Of a DNA stretch of 64,000 nucleotides, positions 9,241 through 17,435 are shown in pieces. The position numbers were made by a program, and so were the translations under genes. This DNA is from Hyphomicrobiales bacterium (GTDB taxonomy: Bacteria > Pseudomonadota > Alphaproteobacteria > Rhizobiales > Rhizobiaceae): the NCBI GenBank assembly GCA_900469615.1, contig UBYA01000001.1:186001-250000 (forward strand), given 5' to 3'. Each line of letters begins with the position of its first letter. Positions within the stretch are counted from its first letter, which is position 1. The notes beneath the pieces were generated by a model. The model made no database searches, was not told the DNA's origin, and worked only from the letters and a program-made list of their open reading frames with translations.

Positions 9241-10160
9241 GAACCTTGCGGTTCCATCGTGTCACGTCTCCCGGGATCGGGAGGCGTGGCTTTCTGCAGG
9301 CGGCGGTGGCCGCATTTGCCGGCGCCGGTCCGGCTCAGGCTGCGGAAATCGGCCCGCGGCTCGTGAGTCTGGATATCACGGCGACACAGATTGCCGTCTC
9401 CGCCGGCGCGAATTTGATTGCCGCGACAACTGCCGGCGGTTTTCGCGCCGGACGCTCCGATCTTGCCCTGGATGCGAGCGTGATCGACATAGGGCATCCG
9501 GCCGAACCCAACCTCGAACTTCTACAGAGCCTGCGTCCCGATGTGCTGCTGTCGGCGTGGCCTCTCGCCGGGGACGCCCCGGTGCGTCGCATCGCGCCGG
9601 TGCTGGCGTTAGACCTTTTCGACAGCGTCGACGATTGGCTTTCCCGGATTGAGCGGGCGGTACTCGTGACCGGCAAGCGGGTGGGCACGGGGGAAATCGC
9701 CAATGAGGCCAGCGCTGCCGCCGAACGGCAATTCGACAATTTGAAACGTTCGATTGCGGCACGAGAGACACCTCCGGTTTATGTGGTCAATCTGAATCAG
9801 GACGGGGCCAGCCTCCTGGTCTACGGCCATAACAGCCTGATGGATGCAGTGATGCGGCGGCTCGGCATCGACAATGCGTGGCAATCCGGCGCCGACATGT
9901 GGGGGTGGTCCCGCATCGATCCGGCGGTTCTCGCAGAGCGCCCCGAAGCCGTGACCCTGCACCTTCGGCAATATTGGGAAGGGCCGGGGCTGGCGATGCG
10001 GCGCCTGTCCGGCGGACCGATATGGAAAGCCCTGCCGCAGATACAGGCAGGGCGCTTTCGAAGCCTTCCGCCCATCGATATCTTCGGCGGCCTGCCGAGC
10101 GCCACGCGTTTCGCAACGCTCATCGCTGATGCCCTCGATGATCGCCAGACCGTTCGATGA
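9234..10160 (+). CDS. FhuD-like iron-siderophore ABC substrate-binding protein with Tat signal (iron locus 1)
   Basis: 308 residues of the class III (vitamin B12/siderophore) binding protein fold: an N-lobe with PNLELLQSLRPDVLLSAWPL and a C-lobe around residues 180-300 with WGWSRIDPAVLAERPEAVTL. The N-terminus carries twin arginines (RRGFLQ, residues 17-22) before a hydrophobic stretch and AQA, so export is probably through Tat. The GTG start at 9234 overlaps the receptor stop codon, and ATG of the permease overlaps this gene's stop, so translation is coupled. It hands the ferric siderophore to the fused permease. Confidence 0.88.
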   Translation: MVGTLRFHRVTSPGIGRRGFLQAAVAAFAGAGPAQAAEIGPRLVSLDITATQIAVSAGANLIAATTAGGFRAGRSDLALDASVIDIGHPAEPNLELLQSLRPDVLLSAWPLAGDAPVRRIAPVLALDLFDSVDDWLSRIERAVLVTGKRVGTGEIANEASAAAERQFDNLKRSIAARETPPVYVVNLNQDGASLLVYGHNSLMDAVMRRLGIDNAWQSGADMWGWSRIDPAVLAERPEAVTLHLRQYWEGPGLAMRRLSGGPIWKALPQIQAGRFRSLPPIDIFGGLPSATRFATLIADALDDRQTVR

Positions 10161-12133
10161 TGGACCGGGCGATAGTGAGAAAATCGGGATCGAGCCGTGC
10201 GGCGCTGACGCTGGTCATCCTTTCGGTCCTGCTGTCGGCTTCAAGTCTTTGTCGTCTGTCCCTTATGCTGTCGACCCCCGGCAATCCTAGGTTTACGGCG
10301 CTTGCCGTCGAGTTTCAGTTTCTGCCCCGGATTGCCGCTTGCTTGCTGGCAGGGGCGGCTCTCGGGCAGGCCGGGCTGGTCATGCAGCGGGTTTTGCGAA
10401 ATCCGCTGGCCGAGCCGACAACGATCGGCGTAACGGCCGGTTCGCAACTGGCCATCATGTCGGCTTCGCTATTCGCGCCTTCCCTGCTCCTGTCGGGAAA
10501 GGAATGGCTGGCCATCGCTGGGGGGCTTTTCGCCACTATGCTGGCTTTTGCCGCGGCAAGCGCGGCGAGGTTCTCGGCCATGGCGCTCGTTCTCTCGGGG
10601 TTGGTCGTGGGTCTGTTGTGCAACTCCGTTGCCGGCATCCTGATGCTGTTTCGGTGGCAGTACCTCGGAGATTATTTCTTCTGGAGTTCCGGCTCGTTGG
10701 TTCAGAACGACTGGTCGGCCGTCCTCTACATGCTGCCCCGCCTTCTCGCTTGCAGCGCCGTGCTCTGGCTGTTGTTGCGGCCGCTTTCCGTCATGTCTCT
10801 CGGCGATGATGCCGTGCGTGCGTTGGGATTGTCGGCGCGCTCGGTTCGCCTGATGGCTCTGGTCGTGGCGGTTCTGCTGTCGGCATTCGTTGCCGCAGCC
10901 GTCGGAATGATCGCCTTCGTCGGTTTGGCGGCGCCTGCCATCGCGCGGCTGATCGGTGCGCGGCCATTCGGCATGCAATTGATCGCATCGTCCGTCTTGG
11001 GAGCCTTGCTGCTATGGGGCGCGGACGAAATCGTGCAGTGGGCGGCCACCGTGATCCCCGGAATTCCGACCGGAAGCGCGACGGCGGTGTTCGGTGCGCC
11101 GCTATTGCTGCTGCTGTTGCGACGGATGCCGAACGGTCCCCTGAAGCCGGACGTTGCCGCGCCGATTTTTCGCCGAAACCGGAACCCGGCGGTCATCCTG
11201 GCCGTGCTGACGGTTTGTGCGGTCATGATTTCGGGACTCGCCCTCGATTTTGGAAAGGCGGTAGATGGCTGGGCGTTCGCCCGCCGGGATGACCTCGTGT
11301 TGTTGGCGACATGGCGCGGACCCCGCGTTCTCGCGTCGTTCTTCGCAGGCGGCATGATCGCGCTGGCGGGTGGGATGGTCCAGAAATTGACAAGAAACTC
11401 CATGGCATCGCCCGAAGTTCTCGGCGTGTCCTCGGGAGCGATATTGGGCGTCATGGTCATGTTTTTTGCCGTTGCCGCGCCAAGCCGCAGTGCCCAGCTT
11501 GCCGGAAGCAGCATCGGCGCATTCCTGACCCTCTGCATCCTGGTATTTTATGCGATGCGGCGATCTTCCTCTCCGGGCAGGCTGCTGCTGACGGGCATCG
11601 GGATCAGCACCCTGTTTGGCGCGTTCGTATCGTTTCTGCTCGTGAGCGGCGATCCCAGATTGGGGATGCTGCTGCCTATCTTGACCGGTTCCACCTATCA
11701 GGTGACGGAAGCGCAAGCGGAGGTGATCGCGGCTCTCGGCATAACCGGCTTCATTCTGTGCCTGGGATGCTCCCGTTGGTTGACGATCCTCTCGCTGGGC
11801 GAGCCCGCAAGCCTGTCCCTCGGCTTGAATGTTGCGAATGTCAGAATAGTGCTTCTTCTTCTCATTTCCGTGCTCACGGCAGCGGCTACCACCGTCGTCG
11901 GGCCGATAAGCTTCATCGGATTGATGGCGCCGCATTTGGCATCGTTCTTCGGCTGCAAGGGAATGAAGAGCCAACTGACGATTTCGGCTGCGATCGGTGC
12001 GCTGGTGATGGTGGCCGCCGATTGGCTGGGGCGCAACCTGGCGTTCCCCTATCAGTTGCCCGCCGGTCTGCTCGCAAGTGTGGTCGGCATGGTTTTTTTC
12101 CTGATCGTCATGCCCAGCCTGAGAGGGCGGTAA
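10157..12133 (+). CDS. fhuB: Fused two-domain iron-siderophore ABC permease, FhuB-like (iron locus 1)
   Basis: 658 residues made of two BtuC/FecCD-type permease halves (about 1-330 and 335-658), each with its copy of the family motif (GLVMQRVLRNPLAEPTTIGV in the first, MVQKLTRNSMASPEVLGVSS in the second) and the coupling stretch (VGMIAFVGLAAPAIARLIG; VGPISFIGLMAPHLASFFG). Fusion of both permease halves is typical of FhuB. It overlaps the binding protein gene by 4 bases. No ABC ATPase follows: the next gene is a convergent exporter, so the FhuC partner must be encoded elsewhere. Confidence 0.9.
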   Translation: MMDRAIVRKSGSSRAALTLVILSVLLSASSLCRLSLMLSTPGNPRFTALAVEFQFLPRIAACLLAGAALGQAGLVMQRVLRNPLAEPTTIGVTAGSQLAIMSASLFAPSLLLSGKEWLAIAGGLFATMLAFAAASAARFSAMALVLSGLVVGLLCNSVAGILMLFRWQYLGDYFFWSSGSLVQNDWSAVLYMLPRLLACSAVLWLLLRPLSVMSLGDDAVRALGLSARSVRLMALVVAVLLSAFVAAAVGMIAFVGLAAPAIARLIGARPFGMQLIASSVLGALLLWGADEIVQWAATVIPGIPTGSATAVFGAPLLLLLLRRMPNGPLKPDVAAPIFRRNRNPAVILAVLTVCAVMISGLALDFGKAVDGWAFARRDDLVLLATWRGPRVLASFFAGGMIALAGGMVQKLTRNSMASPEVLGVSSGAILGVMVMFFAVAAPSRSAQLAGSSIGAFLTLCILVFYAMRRSSSPGRLLLTGIGISTLFGAFVSFLLVSGDPRLGMLLPILTGSTYQVTEAQAEVIAALGITGFILCLGCSRWLTILSLGEPASLSLGLNVANVRIVLLLLISVLTAAATTVVGPISFIGLMAPHLASFFGCKGMKSQLTISAAIGALVMVAADWLGRNLAFPYQLPAGLLASVVGMVFFLIVMPSLRGR

Positions 12134-12157
12134 GGGATATTGAGGCGACACACGGAA

Positions 12158-12183
12158 GGCTGCATCCTTTTTCGGCCGCAGCC
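12158..12183 (+). terminator. Weak hairpin between convergent permease and exporter genes
   Basis: GGCTGC (12158-12163) pairs with GCAGCC (12178-12183) across a loop containing TTTTT. It lies in the 76-base gap between the stops of two convergent genes. The stem is short and there is no T-run after it. Confidence 0.3.
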
Positions 12184-12209
12184 GGCAATCGCTCCGCGAT
12201 GTCCGCCTG

Positions 12210-13883
12210 TCAGGATGAATACAGCTTGGCGTCAGCCGGTTGCTGCACGCGATGGTCCTCGACGATGCGGCCGTCGGCCATACGCACGATGCGGTCGGCG
12301 ACATGGAAGTAGCGGTCGTCATGGGAAATCACGATCAGCGTCCGGCCCATGGCTTTCAGCTCGGGAAGCAGCTCCTCGTAGAAAACACGGCGGAAGTCCG
12401 GATCCTGGTCGGCGGCCCATTCGTCGGTGACGATGACCGGCCGCTGCTCCAGCCAGGCCTGGACGAGAGCGAGCCGCTTGCGCTGGCCGGTCGAAAGGTC
12501 CGTCGTCGTGAAGCGGTCGCCGTCGAGCTTCACCTTATGGGCGATGCCCAGCCGCTGCAGATGCGGTCCCGCCTCTTCCGGCAGGGTGCCGTAGACGAGG
12601 TCGTCGAACAGGTAGTAGTCGGAGAAGATCGTCGAGAAAAGCTGGCGATAGCGGTCGCGGTTCTCCGGCTTCACCACCATGCCGTCGTGCAGAAGCAGGC
12701 CTTGCTGCGGCATGTACAGACCGAGCAGCAGCTTGATCAGCGTCGTCTTGCCCGAGCCGTTCTCGCCGACGATGAACAGCAATTCGCCGGCGCGGATGGT
12801 GAAGTCGATGGGCCCCAGCACGAAGGGCGCGATATCGCCCTTGGCGGAAAAGGCATAGGTGACGCCGCGCAGCTCGATCGACTGTATCGCCGGAACCGTC
12901 GCGTTGACCTCGGCCGCCGCGGACAGGGGGATGTTGGGCTCGTGCTGGTCGAGCTCGGCCGACAGCGCGGCAATGCGGGCAAAGGAGATCCGCGCCTGAT
13001 CGAAGACGGGCAGGGCGCCGGCGATCTGCTCGACCGGTCCCTTGACATAGAGCAGCACGATGATGGCGCCGCTGATCACGGTGCTGTCGATGCCGAGCTG
13101 GTTCCGGCCGGCCAGCAGCAATCCGATCATGACGAAGAAGACAGCCGAGCCGGCGGCGTCGGCGGTCCAGTGCAGCCGCATGGCACGGCTTTTCAGCGCG
13201 GCGATCCGGTCTGCGGCACCCGACAGCAGGACGCCGAAGACGCGTTCCCGCCGCGGCCGGCTGATCTTCAGCTCCTTTGCTCCGTCGGTGATCGCCCGGT
13301 ACTGCTTGTGCAGCTCGTCCTGGGCGACCCGCACCTCCTGATAGTCGCGGATCCAGATGCGCTGCGAGATCATGTTGATGACGATGCCGAGCGCCAGCGA
13401 GACGACGGCCATCAGAAAGACGACCGTCGACAGCGAAAGCAGATAGGCAAGGCTGCCGATGATAATGGCGAGCGCGATCGCATAACTGGAGAAATTGAAG
13501 GTGAAGGCCGAAACCGTATCGACATCGCCGGTCAGCACCGACATCAGCCGCCAGGAGCGGTGTGCCTCCAGCGCCGCCATCGGCGCCCGCAGAATCCGCG
13601 TGGAAATATCCTTGCGCAGCGCGGCGATGATCTTCTGGCCGAATATGCTGTTGAGCGCGCCGGAAACCGCAGTGCCGGCAACGCTGAGGACACACAGGCC
13701 GGCAAAGCGCGCCAGCAGGGAGAAGGTGACGCCGTCGCCGTCATGCAAACCGGCGTTGATCGTCGCCAGCAGCCATGCCGTCGCCAGGCCGCCCAGGATG
13801 CCGATGACCGTGGCGAACGTCACCACCGGCCAGAAGGGCCGCAGCAGGCCGAGCACAACACCGAAAATCTTCTCCTGCTTCAA
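12210..13883 (-). CDS. Cyclic peptide/siderophore export ABC transporter, PvdE/SyrD type
   Basis: 557 residues: six membrane helices (about 1-290) fused to an ATPase. Walker A GENGSGKTT is at 373-381, the signature is LSTGQ (463-467) rather than LSGGQ, and Walker B runs VIVTDEWAADQDP from 483. The LSTGQ plus DEWAADQDP pair is characteristic of the cyclic peptide transporter family (PvdE, SyrD, YojI), which moves peptide siderophores or lipopeptides from the cytoplasm. It is convergent with iron locus 1, so export of a siderophore or siderophore precursor is an attractive inference. No NRPS or other siderophore biosynthesis gene is in the window. Confidence 0.88.
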   Translation of the reverse strand: MKQEKIFGVVLGLLRPFWPVVTFATVIGILGGLATAWLLATINAGLHDGDGVTFSLLARFAGLCVLSVAGTAVSGALNSIFGQKIIAALRKDISTRILRAPMAALEAHRSWRLMSVLTGDVDTVSAFTFNFSSYAIALAIIIGSLAYLLSLSTVVFLMAVVSLALGIVINMISQRIWIRDYQEVRVAQDELHKQYRAITDGAKELKISRPRRERVFGVLLSGAADRIAALKSRAMRLHWTADAAGSAVFFVMIGLLLAGRNQLGIDSTVISGAIIVLLYVKGPVEQIAGALPVFDQARISFARIAALSAELDQHEPNIPLSAAAEVNATVPAIQSIELRGVTYAFSAKGDIAPFVLGPIDFTIRAGELLFIVGENGSGKTTLIKLLLGLYMPQQGLLLHDGMVVKPENRDRYRQLFSTIFSDYYLFDDLVYGTLPEEAGPHLQRLGIAHKVKLDGDRFTTTDLSTGQRKRLALVQAWLEQRPVIVTDEWAADQDPDFRRVFYEELLPELKAMGRTLIVISHDDRYFHVADRIVRMADGRIVEDHRVQQPADAKLYSS

Positions 13884-14542
13884 TCGTCCATCTCCAAGGT
13901 CATCGAGGACGATGCGGCGTCCCTATAGGTAAGACGAACCGGGCAGCGAAAATTGGAACATAAAATTCGAGAGTTCACGAAATTCGTCTCCGCATGTGCC
14001 GAAGAAAGCGTGGCGCGCCGATCGGGGACGCCGACAATGCGGAAAATACTCGCACGTCCTGTCCACGCATTGCCGATACCGCATTTTTCCATGCAATCAC
14101 AGATCGCACCGAGCTTTTGCCATGAAAATATGATGGTTCTAATCATATTTTTCCGGAATGCCTGATGTTCATTCGACAGCGCCTGCTTTCGAAACGATTG
14201 CAGGGCTGGTCCAAGCCGGCCGGTCAGCGACCGTGGCGCGGTGACGCGTGCAATATCGTCGTTTCGGTGGACAGGATTACGGGTTGGGCTGCGGGCGGCA
14301 TATCAAGGAAGCGGGGCGCTTTCCGCGCCGCCATGGCATGCACAGGGAAACGGCCGCGATCCCTTCGGGGATGCGTTCGTGCGGAGTGCTTTGACTTGTC
14401 CGGCTTTTCGGAGCCAGACGAATGGCGGCATGATTATCGGTATCCGCCATGGTTCGGCGTGGCCAATCTGCCGCATTGGCCTTCTTGCCGCGCTTATCGA
14501 TGGCTATGGGAGCGGCGGATGCCGGCAGCGTCTCCCGGCTTT
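13884..14542. other. Intergenic stretch with no confident gene
   Basis: About 660 bases. The first part (13930-14165) is distinctly AT-richer than its surroundings and should hold the leftward promoter of the exporter; it includes a perfect 10-base inverted repeat at 14125-14151. The second part (14165-14540) is GC-rich with open frames that show no recognisable domain. I see no gene here. Confidence 0.5.
14125..14151. promoter_or_regulatory. Perfect 10-base AT-rich inverted repeat
   Basis: AAAATATGAT (14125-14134) and ATCATATTTT (14142-14151) are exact complements around a 7-base loop, about 240 bases upstream of the exporter gene. It could be an operator or a weak hairpin; AT-only arms make a strong terminator unlikely. 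Confidence 0.5.
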
Positions 14543-15058
14543 TTAGGGGGCGAGCGATTTCGAGAGCAGCAACAGCGTCGGATCGTCCGGATAGGGCTTT
14601 ACCGTGAAGCCCATGTTCTGCTCGAGCGCTATGGCGTCATGATTGCTTCTGTCTTCTATGGACTCGATCCTGTCCATGCCGCGGCGCGCGGCTTCCTGAA
14701 CCATCAGGCCCAGAAGCCCCCAGCCGAGGCCGTGCCCCTTGAATTCGCTTCGCACGGAAATGGCGACTTCGGCCCGCCTTTTCCCACGATCGCAGGCGAG
14801 CACGGCCGTAGCGATCGGCGGGGCGGTATCCTTCGCGAAGGCGATATAGCTTTCGACGGCGCCGTGATCGACGCCGATCAGGTCCGCGATCTGCCGGCGC
14901 GAGACATGTTTGACCGCCGACAGGAAGCGAAAGCGGAGGTCTTGCGGGCTGACGTGATCGAAAAGTTCGATCAGAAGCGCTTCGTCCTCCAACTCAGCCG
15001 GTCTGACCGAGACTTGCAGGCCCTCGCGCGTGGCGATGCTCCATTTCTGTTCCGACAT
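14543..15058 (-). CDS. GNAT-family N-acetyltransferase
   Basis: 171 residues. The acetyl-CoA binding motif is visible as VRSEFKGHGLGWGLLGLMV (about 101-119; the Q/R-x-x-G-x-G/A loop appears as FKGHGLG), preceded by the beta strand AEVAISV and followed by GFTVKPYPDDP. Small proteins like this acetylate an amino group on a small molecule or protein; the substrate cannot be told. It lies 63 bases downstream of the CBS-BON gene on the same strand and is probably co-transcribed under the same FNR/FixK-type box. Such GNAT proteins occur with CBS and Usp proteins in low-oxygen regulons of rhizobia. Confidence 0.85.
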   Translation of the reverse strand: MSEQKWSIATREGLQVSVRPAELEDEALLIELFDHVSPQDLRFRFLSAVKHVSRRQIADLIGVDHGAVESYIAFAKDTAPPIATAVLACDRGKRRAEVAISVRSEFKGHGLGWGLLGLMVQEAARRGMDRIESIEDRSNHDAIALEQNMGFTVKPYPDDPTLLLLSKSLAP

Positions 15059-15121
15059 GGCCGGTCTCCTGTGTTCGAATGGGCTTTCGCTTGCATCGCC
15101 CGGCTGGCGATCGCAGCGGCC

Positions 15122-15802
15122 TTATTGCCGGCGCTCAAGCAATCCGGGTGCAACATGCATTTCGTCGATATAACCGTATGTGCTGCCGATGCGCTCGACG
15201 AGCACCCTGATTGCCTGGCGCTGCAGTTCCGAATCGATGCTTCCGGTCAGGCGGACCCGGGCATTGTGGACCGCGACATTGATCCGCTCCGTTCCAAGCC
15301 CCAGCTCCGTTCTCAAACGCGTCGTAACGGCCAGCTTGAGAGCGTCGTCGCCGGGGGCGATCGCGTCCGGCGTCATGTCGGCGATGGCCCGCAGCAGATC
15401 GCGGCGGCTGACAAGCCCGACAAGCCGACCCTCATCGAGAACGAGCACGCGCTTGATGCTGTGGGATGCCAGGAGCTTGGCAATGGTGGGAAGCGGCGTA
15501 TCCGGCGTAACGGCGATGATGTTTGGCGTCATGACATCGCCGACGCGCCAGGCTTTGCTCCTGATATAGTTCAGGAGGGCGTCGTCGCCTTTGCCGATAT
15601 CCGCACATGACTGCTGCAGAGAGCCGATTTCGCAGCGTGACAGCAGATCGCCTTCGGTCAGCATGCCGCAGACACGTCCCAACCGGTCGAGCACCGGAAG
15701 GCCGCTGATTTCATTCTCGATCATCAGCCGGATGGCGTGGCGGACGTTGGCGCAGTCATCGATCGATACGATCTTCGTTGTCATGATATCGCGTGCCTGC
15801 AT
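15122..15802 (-). CDS. CBS-pair and BON domain protein
   Basis: 226 residues. Two CBS domains (about 6-60, starting DIMTTKIVSIDDCANVRHAI, and about 93-145, VGDVMTPNIIAVTPDTPLP) form an adenine-nucleotide sensing module, followed by a BON domain (about 160-220, LRTELGLGTERINVAVHNA) that may bind membrane lipids or interact with partners. ATG 15802 has GGAGA 6 bases upstream; a longer frame to 15874 lacks this and would run across the FNR box. It is divergent from the universal stress protein gene; together they look like an oxygen- or energy-responsive pair. Confidence 0.9.
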   Translation of the reverse strand: MQARDIMTTKIVSIDDCANVRHAIRLMIENEISGLPVLDRLGRVCGMLTEGDLLSRCEIGSLQQSCADIGKGDDALLNYIRSKAWRVGDVMTPNIIAVTPDTPLPTIAKLLASHSIKRVLVLDEGRLVGLVSRRDLLRAIADMTPDAIAPGDDALKLAVTTRLRTELGLGTERINVAVHNARVRLTGSIDSELQRQAIRVLVERIGSTYGYIDEMHVAPGLLERRQ

Positions 15803-15871
15803 GGCAATCTCTCCGAACGATGGACTGTTGTTGAAGCTGATCCGATCTCTTCCATGGATTGGCCGATCCAA

Positions 15872-15888
15872 CATTGATCGGCGTCAAA
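15872..15888 (-). promoter_or_regulatory. FNR/FixK-type box for the CBS-BON/GNAT operon
   Basis: TTGATCGGCGTCAA (15874-15887) matches TTGA-N6-TCAA exactly and is centred 78 bases upstream of the CBS-BON start. Within CATTGATCGGCGTCAAA (15872-15888) it is identical to the reverse complement of the second box at 15949-15965. Activation by FnrL, FixK or another Crp/Fnr regulator under low oxygen is the expected meaning. Confidence 0.8.
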
Positions 15889-15948
15889 TTGGTCGGTGAA
15901 TACGGACGATGCCTGCAATCGTCGGGATGGAGGCTGCAAAAGCGATTT

Positions 15949-15965
15949 TTTGACGCCGATCAATG
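15949..15965 (+). promoter_or_regulatory. FNR/FixK-type box for the universal stress protein gene
   Basis: TTGACGCCGATCAA (15950-15963) matches TTGA-N6-TCAA and is centred about 70 bases before the Usp start. A TAGGGT -10-like hexamer (15985-15990) sits 31 bases from the box centre, the geometry of an FNR class II promoter (box at about -41). It is the mirror image of the box at 15872-15888. Confidence 0.8.
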
Positions 15966-16025
15966 CCGCAGCGAGGCGTCGTCGTAGGGTGTGCCGCAGA
16001 TCATCGCGACAAGGAGATCGCATCA

Positions 16026-16862
16026 ATGGCTTACAAGACCGTTTTAAGTGTCATGTCGTCCAGGCATGGACACGAAGACTTGCGTGCTGCCGTTTCATTT
16101 TGCGAAGCGATCAACGGGCATCTTGTGCTGCTCGTCATCGGCTTCGGCGCCATGCCTCCCTACAGCGGTTATGGAGATGCTTCGGCCAGCATCTGGGTCG
16201 ATGAGCGAGAGCGCGAATTGGCAAAACTCGGCGAAAAGGTTGCGTCCGTCAAAACCGAACTCGCCGCCGCCGGCATATCGCACGAGGTGGAGGAATTCTT
16301 CTGTGATTTTCCGTGGGCGCCTGATCTGCTTGGTCAGCGTGCTTTATATGCGGATATCACGCTGATTGGCGGTGAGATTGCGTCGGATGCGCGTCTTAAG
16401 GCATTTATTGTCGATGGAGCGCTGTTTCATTCCCCGACGCCGGCGCTCATCATGCCGAAAGGCAGTTCTCTTGCCTGGCCGCCGAAGAGAGTGCTGGTCG
16501 CCTGGGATTCCAGCCAGGAAGCCGGCCGCGTCGTTCATCAGGCCATCGATGTTCTCAAATCGGCGGAGCATGTGCATGTCACCATGGTCGATCCGGTCGC
16601 TCAGTCGGGACTCCAGGGCGAGGAACCCGGCGCCGACATCGCGGCTTACCTCGCGCGTCACGGAATCAGTGTGACGGTCGATATCATCGCAAGCGGTGCG
16701 CGCTCCATAAACGATCTCTTGCAGCAACACGCCACCGATATCGATGCGGAGTTGATGGTCATGGGATGTTACGGTCACTCCCGAATGCGCGAGAGAATTT
16801 TCGGCGGGGTCAGTCATGCCATGCTCCAGCATGCCAAACTGCCTATATTGATGTCCCGCTAG
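16026..16862 (+). CDS. Tandem universal stress protein (two Usp domains)
   Basis: 278 residues forming two UspA-like domains (about 1-145 and 155-278). The first begins YKTVLSVMSSRHGHEDLRAA; the second begins KRVLVAWDSSQEAGRVVHQA and ends with the nucleotide-loop region MGCYGHSRMRERIFGGVSH, close to the G-x2-G-x9-G motif of ATP-binding Usps; the first domain has no such loop. ATG 16026 has AAGGAGA 8 bases upstream. Tandem Usps are stress and low-oxygen survival proteins; an FNR/FixK box upstream supports that here. Transcribed alone, divergent from the CBS-BON gene. Confidence 0.9.
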   Translation: MAYKTVLSVMSSRHGHEDLRAAVSFCEAINGHLVLLVIGFGAMPPYSGYGDASASIWVDERERELAKLGEKVASVKTELAAAGISHEVEEFFCDFPWAPDLLGQRALYADITLIGGEIASDARLKAFIVDGALFHSPTPALIMPKGSSLAWPPKRVLVAWDSSQEAGRVVHQAIDVLKSAEHVHVTMVDPVAQSGLQGEEPGADIAAYLARHGISVTVDIIASGARSINDLLQQHATDIDAELMVMGCYGHSRMRERIFGGVSHAMLQHAKLPILMSR

Positions 16863-16942
16863 AGCAACTCCAGGAAAGTGTGTCGGCGGGCGCCCGGACG
16901 ATCTATCGACGGGGTGATCGATTGCTTTACGGAGGGAGGAGA

Positions 16943-16968
16943 GCGGAGCCGGACATGTCCGGCTCCGC
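16943..16968. terminator. 26-base perfect palindrome between convergent genes
   Basis: GCGGAGCCGGA (16943-16953) pairs with TCCGGCTCCGC (16958-16968) around CATG, so the whole 26 bases is self-complementary. It sits between the stops of the Usp gene (rightward) and the small secreted protein gene (leftward), as expected for a bidirectional terminator, although no T-run follows on either strand. Confidence 0.7.
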
Positions 16969-16980
16969 CGCCGTCAATTC

Positions 16981-17244
16981 TCAGTGATAGCGCCAGCCAT
17001 CGTGCCAGCGTTCGCGGTGCATCCAGTAGCGATGTCCATCCCAATAGCCTCGGCCATGGTAGAAGACGCCCATTCTCGGGCCGCCCGGAACGACGACGGC
17101 GCGAGCGGGCGGGCGGTTCGGACGACAGGCGCCATAAGGGCCGCGATGGAAGCCGGGACCGCATCCCTGGGCCGCCTGGGCGGCGGGAATAGCGGATGCG
17201 AACGCTGCGGCTGATGTCAGAGCGATGATAAGAAGCTTTCTCAT
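16981..17244 (-). CDS. Small secreted GCG_CRPN-type protein
   Basis: 87 residues with a clear signal peptide (LLIIALTSAAAFASAIPAAQA, cleavage probably after AQA). The mature part starts QGCGPGFHRGPYGACRPN, the GCG...CRPN prefix common in Hyphomicrobiales small exported proteins, and then becomes Gly/His/Tyr/Trp/Arg-rich (YHGRGYWDGHRYWMHRERW). The function of the family is unknown; the two cysteines may form a disulphide in the periplasm. Single gene, convergent with the Usp gene. Confidence 0.82.
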   Translation of the reverse strand: MRKLLIIALTSAAAFASAIPAAQAAQGCGPGFHRGPYGACRPNRPPARAVVVPGGPRMGVFYHGRGYWDGHRYWMHRERWHDGWRYH

Positions 17245-17435
17245 GATATCCTGCTCTTTCTTTCTCTTTCGGAGTCTTCCAGCACAATATTCATATGCCG
17301 GATATGCACTAAACGCCTAACATGGCGATTTAAGCCATGCTCTCCTTGAATTTTTTTACTGCCGCGCCGATCAATCCGGAGCGACGCTCGTGAGGCGGGA
17401 TCGCGATCCAGGCTTGCAGTCCGGCAAGGTCCCGA

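Noticed and set aside
12240..13928. 562-codon frame antisense to the PvdE-type exporter
   Set aside because: The exporter on the other strand has all ABC motifs; the antisense frame is composition noise.
14165..15610. 481-codon rightward frame across the GNAT and CBS-BON genes
   Set aside because: It runs antisense to two recognised genes and its non-overlapping first 125 codons show no domain.
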